From: Pandoraea sp.
GTDB lineage: Bacteria; Pseudomonadota; Gammaproteobacteria; Burkholderiales; Burkholderiaceae
Assembly: GCA_031291335.1 (NCBI GenBank)
Contig: JARLJF010000071.1
Location: 20,012-84,011 of the forward strand
Length of the DNA: 64,000 bases
Reading direction: 5' to 3'
In this document: in pieces, positions 17,286 through 25,363 of the stretch
Position numbering within the stretch: the stretch's first letter is position 1
Layout of the letters: each line of letters starts with the position of its first letter
Position numbers and translations under genes: made by a program
Notes under the pieces: generated by a model
What the model was told of the DNA's origin: nothing
The model's input: the letters and a program-made list of their open reading frames with translations, nothing else
Databases searched by the model: none

Positions 17286-18060
17286 TACTCCGATGTTCGA
17301 ACTGCAAGACGTTTCCTTCGCGATCGAGGGCCGCACGCTGCTCGCCCCGCTGAGCCTGCAACTCGCGGGCGCTCAGGTGCATGGTCTGATCGGCCACAAC
17401 GGTTCGGGCAAGTCGAGCCTGATCAAGATGCTCGCGCGCCAGCTCTCGCCGGTGAGCGGCGACATTCGTTTCGAGGGGCGGCCGCTGGCGTCGTGGGGCG
17501 CGCGCGAGTTCGCGCGTCGCGTCGCGTATTTGCCGCAGCAACCGCCTGCGGCGGCGGGAATGACGGTGTCGGAGCTGGTCGCGCTCGGTCGCTACCCGTG
17601 GCATGGCGCGCTGGGACGGTTCGACGCGCATGACCACGAGGCGGTGCACAACGCGATGGTGCAGACGGACGTGCTGGGTTTCTCGGAGCGTCTCGTCGAG
17701 TCGCTCTCAGGTGGCGAGCGGCAACGGGTCTGGCTGGCGATGCTTGTCGCTCAGCAGGCGCAGTGTCTGTTGCTCGACGAGCCGACCTCGGCACTGGACG
17801 TCGCGCATCAACTCGATGTACTCAAACTGGTGCGCTCGCTCGCCGATACGCACGGTCTGGGTGTCGTGATCGTATTGCACGACGTGAACATGGCCGCCCG
17901 CTTTTGCGACACGCTGCTCGCGCTCAAGCAGGGCAAGCCGATTGCACGGGGAACGCCGGCGGAGTTGATGTCGCCCGCGACCTTGCAGACCATCTACGGC
18001 GTGCCGATGGGCGTGCTGCCCAATCCCGATGGCGGCATGCCGGTGAGCTACGCACGTTGA
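17278..18060 (+). CDS. Ferric-siderophore ABC ATPase (FhuC/OrbC-like)
   Basis: 260-residue cytoplasmic ATPase that powers the FhuB-like permease. Walker A GHNGSGKSS at residues 39-47, Q-loop in AYLPQQ, signature LSGGERQ at 143-149, Walker B LLLDEP at 164-169, and the switch histidine in VIVLHDVNMAARFCD. YPWHGALGRF is typical of FhuC/FepC proteins. The start overlaps the exporter stop. It closes the receptor-binding protein-permease-exporter-ATPase operon. Confidence 0.93.
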   Translation: MTDTPMFELQDVSFAIEGRTLLAPLSLQLAGAQVHGLIGHNGSGKSSLIKMLARQLSPVSGDIRFEGRPLASWGAREFARRVAYLPQQPPAAAGMTVSELVALGRYPWHGALGRFDAHDHEAVHNAMVQTDVLGFSERLVESLSGGERQRVWLAMLVAQQAQCLLLDEPTSALDVAHQLDVLKLVRSLADTHGLGVVIVLHDVNMAARFCDTLLALKQGKPIARGTPAELMSPATLQTIYGVPMGVLPNPDGGMPVSYAR

Positions 18061-18112
18061 AGACTGTCGTCCCGGCACTTCGCTTGATATTTGCCGGGGC
18101 CGACGTCAATCG

Positions 18113-18898
18113 TCACGTATCGGCGAGGTAGCGCTGTGGGGTGTGCCCCGTGACCTGCTTGAACATCGCGATGAACGCGCTCGGGCTTGCATAGCCGAAC
18201 GCGTCAGCCGTGGCAGCGACCGAGGCGCCCAACGCCAGCGTGGTGATCGCCTCGGACACGCGCAGATGCTGACGCCACGTGACGAAGGTCATGCCGGTAT
18301 CCGTCTGGAAGTGACGCGCCAGCGTCCGTCCGCTAACCCCGAATTGCTCCCCCCAGAAGTCGAGCGTCAACTTGCTCGCCGGCTCGTTCATCAGATGCTC
18401 GCAAATCGCTTGTAGCCGGGCGTCGCGGGGCACGGGCACGCCGCGCTCGGGCACCGGCGCCGAGTCTCTCAGCACGCCGATGAGCGGTGGCACCGACAAC
18501 GCGGCGCGGCTCGTGGGGCCGTAGTTGTCGCCGTCCCGGCTCACGGTCGCGGCCAACTCGCGAATCAGCGGCGTAGCCGCGATCACGGTCGGCCCGGTCC
18601 AATTCCACGGAAACATTCTCGGTTCCATGTAGACGTTGCACATCTGCCCGTCGCCGACGGCATGCAGTTCGTGCTCCACATCCGAGGGCAGCCATAACGC
18701 GCGATTGGGCGGCAATGTCCAGATAGCCGTTGATGTGAGCACGCGCACGATGCCGCGCATCGGGAAGACCAGTTGGCCGTGACGGTGCCGGTGCCAGATC
18801 AGTCGCTCGCCATGGCGATAGGGCGTGACGTTTGCATAGACGTCGCGCGGCAACGGACGTACCGAATCGGGAAATCGTTTGCGCAGGAAATCACTCAT
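18113..18898 (-). CDS. AraC-family regulator divergent from siderophore receptor 2
   Basis: 261-residue paralogue of the AraC protein at 9359-10150. The sensor segment IWHRHRHGQLVFPMRGIVRV and LWLPSDVEHELHAVG, and the DNA-binding segments FGVSGRTLARHFQTDTGMTF and ADAFGYASPSAFIAMFKQ, align closely by eye. It is head-to-head with TonB receptor 2 (279-base gap with a Fur-like site), so that receptor is its likely target; it may also act on the operon whose last gene ends 52 bases from its own stop. Confidence 0.9.
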   Translation of the reverse strand: MSDFLRKRFPDSVRPLPRDVYANVTPYRHGERLIWHRHRHGQLVFPMRGIVRVLTSTAIWTLPPNRALWLPSDVEHELHAVGDGQMCNVYMEPRMFPWNWTGPTVIAATPLIRELAATVSRDGDNYGPTSRAALSVPPLIGVLRDSAPVPERGVPVPRDARLQAICEHLMNEPASKLTLDFWGEQFGVSGRTLARHFQTDTGMTFVTWRQHLRVSEAITTLALGASVAATADAFGYASPSAFIAMFKQVTGHTPQRYLADT

Positions 18899-18949
18899 GC
18901 CGGGGATTGCGTTCGGATATCGCCAGATAGATGCAGGATGTCAAAAAAT

Positions 18950-18964
18950 CGACATTTATTGTCG
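18950..18964. promoter_or_regulatory. Palindrome CGACA-TTTAT-TGTCG upstream of receptor 2
   Basis: A perfect 5-base inverted repeat with a 5-base AT spacer, about 50 bases from the AraC start. It resembles the GACAA-AAA-TTGTC element at 10250-10262 in the first AraC/receptor gap. Candidate AraC binding site only. Confidence 0.3.
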
Positions 18965-19033
18965 TCCTCGCTTTTTCCGAACCCGATATTCTCCAAAGCT
19001 ATCAATGCGTTGAGCCGGACTACACGCAAATTT

Positions 19034-19052
19034 AGTAATGAGTCTCATTTGC
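19034..19052. promoter_or_regulatory. Fur-box-like site upstream of receptor 2
   Basis: AATGAGTCTCATT at 19037-19049 is a perfect 6-1-6 palindrome matching the inner part of the Fur consensus. It lies about 130 bases before the receptor ATG and is nearly repeated before receptor 1. Confidence 0.55.
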
Positions 19053-19177
19053 GATATTTTCGCCAGTGTAGCGGGAATCAGACGGTGACGGCCAGCACAT
19101 CGCCTCTGAACAAAACACCCAGGCACCGATTTTCGATCGCCGGCACAGGCCGGCAACAAGGGGAAGTGTTGTCAACG

Positions 19178-21379
19178 ATGCAAACGAATCAGAATCAGAA
19201 ACCTCGCCGCGCGGCACGGGGCCGCACGTCTGACGGTGCGAGGGCAGGGCAATCGGGCCGCGCGCTTGTGCTGACGCCTGTTGCCACGGCCATGTTGATG
19301 CTCGGCGCCGCGCAGGCCCACGCGCAGACGACGCCCGTGACCGGCACGGAAGCCGTGCTGCCCGCCTCGACGGTCACGGAGCAACGCGACACCGTGCAGA
19401 CCGAAGGCTCTGGTTCGTACGGCACGAAGACCACGACCATTGGCAAAATTCCGCAAGCACTCAAGGACATTCCGAACTCGGTGTCGGTCGTCACGCGTGC
19501 TCGCATGGACGATCAGGGCATGCGGTCGGTGTCGGACGCCCTTCAGTACACGACCGGCGTGAGTGCCGTGAACTACGGCGACGGCTCGTACTACTTCAAT
19601 GCGCGTGGCTATGCCGTTGGCGTGGAGTTCGACGGGGTGTCGATTCTGAACGGCATTCAGTACCAATCGCAGTTCGATCTGTCGATGTACGACCGCGTTG
19701 AGGTCTTCCGCGGCCCGGCAGGCCTGCTCGACGGCACGGGCGAGCCGGGCGGCACGGTCAATCTGGTGCGCAAACGCCCGGGTGACACCTTCGCCTTCCG
19801 CAGCGAAACGGGCATCGGCTCGTGGGCTCATTACCGTCAGATGTTCGACGTGACCGGCCCGCTCAACCAGAGCGGTACGATTCGCGGCCGCGCCGTATTC
19901 ACGGGCGACACCGGCAACAAGTCGGTGACGCGTACCAACGATCGCAATTTCATGGCCTACGGCGCACTGGAGTTCGATCTCACCCCGCGCACGCTGCTTT
20001 CGCTGTCGGGTACATATCAGGTGGCTACGCTCAACGCGTTCGACTACGGCCAGTCGCTGCTGACCAACGGTCAGTTCCTGAATGCACCGAACAACAGCAA
20101 TTTCTCGCCTGACTGGAATCACACCTGGACATCGATGCAAGAGGCCAACGCGCGCCTCGATCATCGCTTCGACGGTGGCATCGTCTCGACGACGACGCTT
20201 AACTACCGGCATATCCTGAGCGACAGCCAATATGCTTACCTTGGCCCGGGCATCAATCCGGTGACGTTCATGAGCAATTACTTCGCGCAGATTCAACGCA
20301 CGGAGACCAATATGCTCGGCGTCGATTCGCACGTCTCGGGCCCGGTCGAAGCCTTCGGACGCAAGCATGATTGGCTGCTCGGCATGAACTATCAGATGAC
20401 GCAGGTGCGCAGTCTGTCTGGCTTCCAGAGCATGGGCCAGTTCAACATCTTCTCGCCGCCGTCGTTCGAGCCGCCGCTGTCGCTGACGTCAGGCAACAAC
20501 GTGCGCACGCAGCAGTTCGGTGTCTACGGTCAGGCACGCGTGCGCGTTCTCGATCCGTTGACGGTCGTGCTGGGTGGTCGTGAGGCGTGGTATCAGCAGC
20601 AGACGCAGAACGTGTTGCCAACCGAAACGCCGTGGACGACGTCCTCGAGCGCGAACCATAAGTTCATCCCGTACGGTGGCGTGGTACTGGCGCTCACGCC
20701 GCAAATCAACGCGTATTTCAACTACTCGAAGATCTTCTCGCCGCAAACGGCGACCACGTTCGACGGCCAGGGCCTCGCACCGCGCGAAGGGCAGCAGTAC
20801 GAACTCGGCGTCAAAGGGGAGTTTCTGGACGGCCGCCTGACGGCAAACGTCGCCGCGTTCCGCATGACCGACACCAACCGTGCCGTCGCCGATCCGTTCC
20901 ATCCGACGGGGTCGATTGCGGCGGGTGCCGCGCGCAGTCAAGGCTGGGAAGCCGAAGTGACGGGGCAGGTGACGCGCAACTGGAACGTCTATGCGGGCTA
21001 CACGCTGCTCAACACGCGCTTCGACAACGATCCGCAGCAGGGCGGGCAGTCGCTTGACGGTGAAGAGCCTCAGCACCTGTTCAAGCTGTACACGACCTAC
21101 AAGTTCTCGCCCGACATGCTCAACGGCTGGCTGGACGGTTTGCGCATCGGTGGCGGCGTGCGCATCCAGAGTTCGACGTATCGCACAGTCGGCTCGGCGC
21201 AGGGCGGGTATGCCGTATGGGATGCCATGCTGGCCTACCGCTTCAACCGTCATCTTGAGGCGCAGCTCAACGTCAATAACGTGTTCAACCGGGATTACTA
21301 CGCCCGTGTGCCGTCCACGTTCTACGGCATCTACGGCGAGCGTCGCAACGTGATGCTGACGTTGCGCGCCGACTACTGA
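19178..21379 (+). CDS. TonB-dependent siderophore receptor 2
   Basis: 733-residue outer-membrane receptor. The start ATG 19178 is preceded by AAGGGGAAG; the reading frame continues further 5' but upstream residues cross the regulatory region. A long basic N-terminus leads into a signal peptide (TPVATAMLMLGAAQAHAQ). The plug domain shows DIPNSVSVVTRARMDDQGMR and DRVEVFRGPAGLLDGTGEPG, followed by a beta barrel ending in a FhuE-like ...LTLRADY. It forms a single-gene unit divergent from its AraC regulator and ended by a strong hairpin at 21409-21447. Ferric-siderophore uptake is likely; the ligand is unknown. Confidence 0.92.
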   Translation: MQTNQNQKPRRAARGRTSDGARAGQSGRALVLTPVATAMLMLGAAQAHAQTTPVTGTEAVLPASTVTEQRDTVQTEGSGSYGTKTTTIGKIPQALKDIPNSVSVVTRARMDDQGMRSVSDALQYTTGVSAVNYGDGSYYFNARGYAVGVEFDGVSILNGIQYQSQFDLSMYDRVEVFRGPAGLLDGTGEPGGTVNLVRKRPGDTFAFRSETGIGSWAHYRQMFDVTGPLNQSGTIRGRAVFTGDTGNKSVTRTNDRNFMAYGALEFDLTPRTLLSLSGTYQVATLNAFDYGQSLLTNGQFLNAPNNSNFSPDWNHTWTSMQEANARLDHRFDGGIVSTTTLNYRHILSDSQYAYLGPGINPVTFMSNYFAQIQRTETNMLGVDSHVSGPVEAFGRKHDWLLGMNYQMTQVRSLSGFQSMGQFNIFSPPSFEPPLSLTSGNNVRTQQFGVYGQARVRVLDPLTVVLGGREAWYQQQTQNVLPTETPWTTSSSANHKFIPYGGVVLALTPQINAYFNYSKIFSPQTATTFDGQGLAPREGQQYELGVKGEFLDGRLTANVAAFRMTDTNRAVADPFHPTGSIAAGAARSQGWEAEVTGQVTRNWNVYAGYTLLNTRFDNDPQQGGQSLDGEEPQHLFKLYTTYKFSPDMLNGWLDGLRIGGGVRIQSSTYRTVGSAQGGYAVWDAMLAYRFNRHLEAQLNVNNVFNRDYYARVPSTFYGIYGERRNVMLTLRADY

Positions 21380-21408
21380 TCGGGACGGTCGCCGAGCGCT
21401 AGCCGATT

Positions 21409-21447
21409 CGACAGCGGCGTGCAACAGTGTGTTGCACGCCGCTGTCG
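21409..21447 (+). terminator. 17-bp perfect hairpin after receptor 2
   Basis: Arms at 21409-21425 and 21431-21447 are perfect complements of 17 bases with a 5-base loop (AGTGT). No T run follows on the plus strand, but a stem this stable 29 bases after the stop codon is likely to end or process the receptor mRNA. Confidence 0.6.
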
Positions 21448-21452
21448 GCTGA

Positions 21453-21520
21453 AAATTGGAAATGGCGGTACACTCCGAGCACACGCCACCGCTGTCCGGT
21501 GGCACGCAACTCTCCAATTT
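21453..21520 (+). promoter_or_regulatory. Possible structured 5' region of ribA
   Basis: AAATTGGA (21453-21460) pairs with TCCAATTT (21513-21520), enclosing a second perfect stem GCCACCG/CGGTGGC (7 bp, 5-base loop). The nested stems end about 20 bases before the ribA ATG. The conserved core of the FMN riboswitch was not recognised, so this is only a structure of unknown role. Confidence 0.3.
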
Positions 21521-21540
21521 CGGCCCGTTTGAACGTCATC

Positions 21541-22188
21541 ATGAAGTCCCCTGGTAATGCTTCTGCCACGCCCGCGTGCGACGCTGGCGAATGCGTCGAG
21601 CTTGTCGCCACCGCGACCCTGCCGACCCGCTATGGCACTTTCACCTCCCACGCATTCCGCGTCAAAGGCAGCAATAACGAGCATCTCGCGCTGGTCATGG
21701 GCGACGTGTCGACGGATGCGCCGACGCTGGTGCGCCTGCACTCGGAATGTCTGACGGGAGACGTATTCGGTTCCTACCGCTGCGATTGCGGGGAACAACT
21801 CGACACCGGGATGCGCAAGATCGCCGAGGAAGGGCGCGGCGTGATGCTGTATCTGCGCGGTCACGAAGGGCGCGGCATCGGCCTGAGCAACAAGATTCGC
21901 GCGTATTTGTTGCAGGAACAGGGCCGCGATACGGTCGAGGCCAACCTCGATCTGGGTCTGCCCGACGACGCGCGGGAATATGACTCGGCGGCCGCCATCC
22001 TGCGAATTCTCGGCGTGCGTTCGGTGCGTCTCATGAGCAACAATCCGAAGAAATTCGATACGCTCACGAAGCACGGCATTCCGGTATGCGAGCGCGTGAC
22101 GCTCGACATTCCGATGCGCGAAGAGAACGAGCGCTACATCCGCACCAAGCAAGCGAAGTTCGGGCACTACTTCGAAGAGAACGAGTAA
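21541..22188 (+). CDS. ribA: GTP cyclohydrolase II
   Basis: 215-residue cytosolic enzyme for the first step of riboflavin synthesis, opening GTP to the diaminopyrimidine phosphate plus formate and pyrophosphate. The zinc cysteines are in [20 protein letters not shown], the catalytic region is [19 protein letters not shown], and the GTP-binding end is SNNPKKFD. It is the single-domain RibA, not fused to RibB. An in-frame ATG at 21427 exists, but ATG 21541 gives the family N-terminus. Proximity to iron genes is notable because flavins can reduce ferric iron, but no link is shown. Confidence 0.95.
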   Translation: MKSPGNASATPACDAGECVELVATATLPTRYGTFTSHAFRVKGSNNEHLALVMGDVSTDAPTLVRLHSECLTGDVFGSYRCDCGEQLDTGMRKIAEEGRGVMLYLRGHEGRGIGLSNKIRAYLLQEQGRDTVEANLDLGLPDDAREYDSAAAILRILGVRSVRLMSNNPKKFDTLTKHGIPVCERVTLDIPMREENERYIRTKQAKFGHYFEENE

Positions 22189-22193
22189 GGGCT

Positions 22194-22214
22194 TGCCGGT
22201 CGTGCTGACCGGCA
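22194..22214. terminator. Hairpin between convergent ribA and DUF3325 genes
   Basis: TGCCGGTC-GTGCT-GACCGGCA, a perfect 8-bp stem directly after the ribA stop, with flanking GGGC/GCCC that could extend it. Without a T run, but placed between convergent genes as expected for a bidirectional terminator. Confidence 0.5.
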
Positions 22215-22253
22215 CCGCCCGATGCTCAATGACTCAATGCTCAATGCCGCAGG

Positions 22254-22532
22254 TCAGCGCGACCGGCGGCGCTCTGCCAGGATCAGCGCGAGATACACCA
22301 GACCGGCCGCCATGCTGGTCTGGCCGCTGTAGATCACCAGCCCGAATCCCCATCCCTGATTGGCGACGCTGACCCCGAGCGCCACGACCAACGCCGTCCA
22401 TCCGATGCGACGGTATTGGCGCGTCCGCACACGCGAGACGCCATTGAACAACGCCTCCTGTTGACGCTCGGTCGCCAGCGCCAGTGCGGCGAATCCCACG
22501 AGACAGATCGCAAACGTGTAGAGATGCATCAT
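22254..22532 (-). CDS. DUF3325 small membrane protein
   Basis: 92-residue inner-membrane protein with three hydrophobic segments (start MMHLYTFAICLVGFAALALA). Proteins of this family are encoded after PepSY and DUF3649 genes in iron-uptake operons. Its ATG overlaps the PepSY stop by four bases, which decides the start; a longer frame upstream lies within the PepSY gene. Role unknown, presumably part of a membrane complex with the PepSY protein. Confidence 0.8.
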   Translation of the reverse strand: MMHLYTFAICLVGFAALALATERQQEALFNGVSRVRTRQYRRIGWTALVVALGVSVANQGWGFGLVIYSGQTSMAAGLVYLALILAERRRSR

Positions 22533-24211
22533 GCGCGATCCTCGTTCAACGTGGCATTGACCGGTGCGTGGGTCGCCTGTGCGTCCTGTGCTGCCGGTGC
22601 AGCCTTTGCAGTCCGTGCGGGCTTCGTCTTCGGCGTGTGCCGTGTAGTGCGAATGGCGAGCCATGCGTGCAGGCCCGCCAGCGCCCACATCATCAGATCA
22701 ACGCCGACATAAACCCAATCACCCGCCGCCACGCTGTGCCAAAGGCCACGCGACGTGGTGACGGCGTTGAGCACCGGAAGTAATGCGAGCACCGCGGTGG
22801 CGATCCACAGCAATTCGATCCACGCGCGCTTGGCCGGACGCACCAACGCATACAGCAGCGTGGCAGCCCACACCCAATAGAACAGATCGACTTCCGTGGC
22901 GCTGCGTCCTGCGGCGTCTGACGGGATCAGACGGTTGCCCCACAGAAATGCGGTCATGGCCACCGATAGACCGGCAATCGCCGCGATGTTCAGCCGTTCG
23001 ACCACATGGAAGCCGAAGTGCGGCCGCGCCGGGTCAGGGAGTTTGCTGCGACGCTTCACCGTCCACATCACCAGCCCGGTGCCGACCATCGCCGTGCCCC
23101 CCAGACTGACGAGGAAGTACAGCCAGCGCAAATGCAGGTCGCTGAAGCGTCCGAGGTGCAGCGCATACATGACACCGCGTGTCTCGGCGGCAGCCCCTAC
23201 GTTGTCCTTCACGTCGAGCAGCTCGCCGGTCGTGCCGTTGAACAGCAGGTATTGCGGACTCATCGACACACGTGTGGCTTCGCCGCGCGTGACCGCCACA
23301 CGGGCAGCGGCGTCGCCGGGGTTCGTGACGCTTACGCGTCCCACGTCGTTTGTGCCCCAGCGGGCCTGCGCCTGTCGCACCATCGCGTCGATGGAGGCGA
23401 GCGGCGCCTTGTCACCGGTGGCCTTGAGCGGCGGCGGGAATGCGCTGAGTTGCGCACTCATCTGCGCGCGCTCGACCGGTGTCTTGATCGCGACCTGTCC
23501 GCCCCACGGCATATACATCGCCATAAGGGTGACGAGGCCGGTGTAAGTGATCATCAGGTGGAAGGGCAGGCCAAAGACCGACAGCGCGTTGTGCGCGTCG
23601 AGCCACGAGCGTTGCCCCTTGCCCCACCGGAAGGTGAAGAAGTCGATGAAGATTTTCTTGTGCGTGATCACGCCGCTGATGATCGCGACCAGCATGAACA
23701 TGGCACAGAAGCCTGCGAGCCACCGTCCCCACAACACGGGGAGCGGATGGAACTGGAAGTGAAAGCGATAGAAGAATTCGCCACCGAGCGTTTCACGGGC
23801 GTTGAGCGTCTGGCCCGTTGCCGGATCGAAGGTGGCCTCTTCAAATCCGCGACGATTGCCGCCCTTGTTTGCTTTGACATCCGCGGGCGCGTTGCGCCAG
23901 AACACATTGACGACCGGATTGCGCTCGGTCGGGAGGTAGATGCTCCACTGCGGACTGCCGGCGGCGAGTGCCGTCAACTGGTTGCTGACGTTTTGCGCAA
24001 CCGCGGCCGAATCGGGCAGCACTTGCTGGTGCGGCACTTCGGGGCGCATCCACTGGGAGATTTCGTCCTTGAAGTAGCTCACCGTGCCCGTGAGGAACAT
24101 GGCGTACAGCAGCCAGCCGACGAGCAGGCCCGCCCACGTGTGCAGGTCCGACATCGTCTGACGAATGCCCCGGCCCTGCGGTTTGACCTTCGTGGTGTTG
24201 ACAGGTGTCAT
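22529..24211 (-). CDS. PepSY-domain inner-membrane protein (iron-uptake associated)
   Basis: 560-residue PepSY_TM protein. The N-terminal helix follows TMSDLHTWAGLLVGWLLYAM, then a large periplasmic part with PepSY repeats (residues about 50-190 and 245-350) and further helices with conserved histidines such as HFQFHPLP and MYALHLGRFSD. Related proteins (FoxB, PiuB, FsqB type) reduce ferric siderophores in the periplasm using haem carried on such histidines. The gene overlaps both neighbours by four bases, so it belongs to the Fec-like operon. The reductase role is an inference from the family. Confidence 0.87.
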   Translation of the reverse strand: MTPVNTTKVKPQGRGIRQTMSDLHTWAGLLVGWLLYAMFLTGTVSYFKDEISQWMRPEVPHQQVLPDSAAVAQNVSNQLTALAAGSPQWSIYLPTERNPVVNVFWRNAPADVKANKGGNRRGFEEATFDPATGQTLNARETLGGEFFYRFHFQFHPLPVLWGRWLAGFCAMFMLVAIISGVITHKKIFIDFFTFRWGKGQRSWLDAHNALSVFGLPFHLMITYTGLVTLMAMYMPWGGQVAIKTPVERAQMSAQLSAFPPPLKATGDKAPLASIDAMVRQAQARWGTNDVGRVSVTNPGDAAARVAVTRGEATRVSMSPQYLLFNGTTGELLDVKDNVGAAAETRGVMYALHLGRFSDLHLRWLYFLVSLGGTAMVGTGLVMWTVKRRSKLPDPARPHFGFHVVERLNIAAIAGLSVAMTAFLWGNRLIPSDAAGRSATEVDLFYWVWAATLLYALVRPAKRAWIELLWIATAVLALLPVLNAVTTSRGLWHSVAAGDWVYVGVDLMMWALAGLHAWLAIRTTRHTPKTKPARTAKAAPAAQDAQATHAPVNATLNEDRA

Positions 24212-24519
24212 GCGGCACCTCCTGTCACCAGACCCGACGACACCGCCCACGCGGCAAGCGCGAGCGGTGCGGCAACGACGAGCAGACCGGCCCAGGCGCG
24301 CCATGCGCTACGCACGGCGAACACCCAGACGACCGCACCGGCATAGATGGCGAAGCTCGCCAGCATGCCGGTGATGACCGCCTGGGACTTGTCCATCGGC
24401 AACGCGAGGACAGCAACGCTCGCGAGGGCGGCGATGACGTAGCCGCCACCGATGGCCGCAATAATGCGGGAGACGAGCGCGCTAATGTCGACCAGCGCGG
24501 CGCGACGAACCTGAGCCAT
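24208..24519 (-). CDS. DUF3649 small membrane protein
   Basis: 103-residue protein with three predicted helices (VIAALASVAVLALPM; AVITGMLASFAIYAGAVVWVFAV; AWAGLLVVAAPLALAAWAV). The family is found with TonB receptors and PepSY proteins. It follows the DUF4198 gene by 12 bases and overlaps the PepSY start by four. Function unknown; probably a partner subunit of the PepSY protein. Confidence 0.8.
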   Translation of the reverse strand: MAQVRRAALVDISALVSRIIAAIGGGYVIAALASVAVLALPMDKSQAVITGMLASFAIYAGAVVWVFAVRSAWRAWAGLLVVAAPLALAAWAVSSGLVTGGAA

Positions 24520-24531
24520 GATGCGTGTCGC

Positions 24532-25278
24532 TTACTTGTTGGGCGTGGCGGCCGGACCGGCCGGGAGCGGTTCAATGCCGTCGGCCTGCACGACGGTCGT
24601 GGTCGTCACGTAGCTCACGCCCTGGTAACGTTCGGCCCCCTTGGCGCCAGCGCGTTCTCCCGGTGTCTTGTCCGTGTGACTGACCTCGGCAACATACACG
24701 CCCTTCCAGGGCATGTCGAACGTGACGAGGCCCTGCGCATCGGTGTGGGCTTCCTTGGCCCAGCCCGACTGCGTGACGAACTGCACCTTGGCCTTGGGCA
24801 GCGGCTTGCCCTGGAAGAACAACTGGAACTCGCCCGGCTTGCCGGCCGGCACCAGGTCGAGCGTGAGTTGCGGCTTTTGCTTCGAGAAGTCCGTGGCCAG
24901 CCGTGCCGACGGACGGTACCAGTTCGTGACTTCCTGACCGTCACGCTTGAAGGTGAAGAGCGGGTAACGGGCATCTTCCGCCACGAGTGCTTCACCGGCG
25001 CTGGCCTTGAACGGCAGCGCGAAGCCATTCGCCGTCTTCGACGCTTCGGCCGTTTTCTCACCCTGTGCGGAGGTCAGCGTGCCGGTGGGCGCGACGAACT
25101 TGTCGAGCAGACCCGGCGAGGCTTCGCGCAGGTTTTCACCGAACTCCCCGAAGCGGATCACGGCGTTCTGGCCGGCGGCTTGCTCGATCCAGATCTGATG
25201 CGCCTGTGCGGTGCCGGTCAGGGCGACGAGCGCGGCGAACGTCAGTGGCGTCAGTCGGCGGGAGGCAATCTTCTTCAT
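24532..25278 (-). CDS. DUF4198 periplasmic protein
   Basis: 248-residue exported protein. Signal peptide LTPLTFAALVALTGTAQA ends before HQIWIEQ, the usual start of mature DUF4198 proteins (the histidine directly after the cleavage site may bind metal). The C-terminal half looks like an immunoglobulin-like carboxypeptidase-regulatory fold (AKVQFVTQSGWAKEAHTDAQ). DUF4198 proteins accompany nickel, cobalt or iron uptake systems. It sits 85 bases after the FecA-like receptor and leads the accessory genes. Role likely periplasmic metal handling, unproven. Confidence 0.82.
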   Translation of the reverse strand: MKKIASRRLTPLTFAALVALTGTAQAHQIWIEQAAGQNAVIRFGEFGENLREASPGLLDKFVAPTGTLTSAQGEKTAEASKTANGFALPFKASAGEALVAEDARYPLFTFKRDGQEVTNWYRPSARLATDFSKQKPQLTLDLVPAGKPGEFQLFFQGKPLPKAKVQFVTQSGWAKEAHTDAQGLVTFDMPWKGVYVAEVSHTDKTPGERAGAKGAERYQGVSYVTTTTVVQADGIEPLPAGPAATPNK

Positions 25279-25363
25279 AGCGGTTTCCTTGCTGAAGTGG
25301 CTAACAGAGTGAAAGGCAGTGTGAAATGCAGGTCTGAAAATGCGGGCGACATATCGGGCTTCC

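Noticed and set aside
15180..17336. 718-codon minus-strand frame
   Set aside because: Antisense to the FhuB end and the exporter gene, both firmly identified; no domain seen.
21448..21540. FMN riboswitch before ribA
   Set aside because: The stems present do not show the conserved FMN-element core sequences that I know, so only an unnamed structure is recorded.
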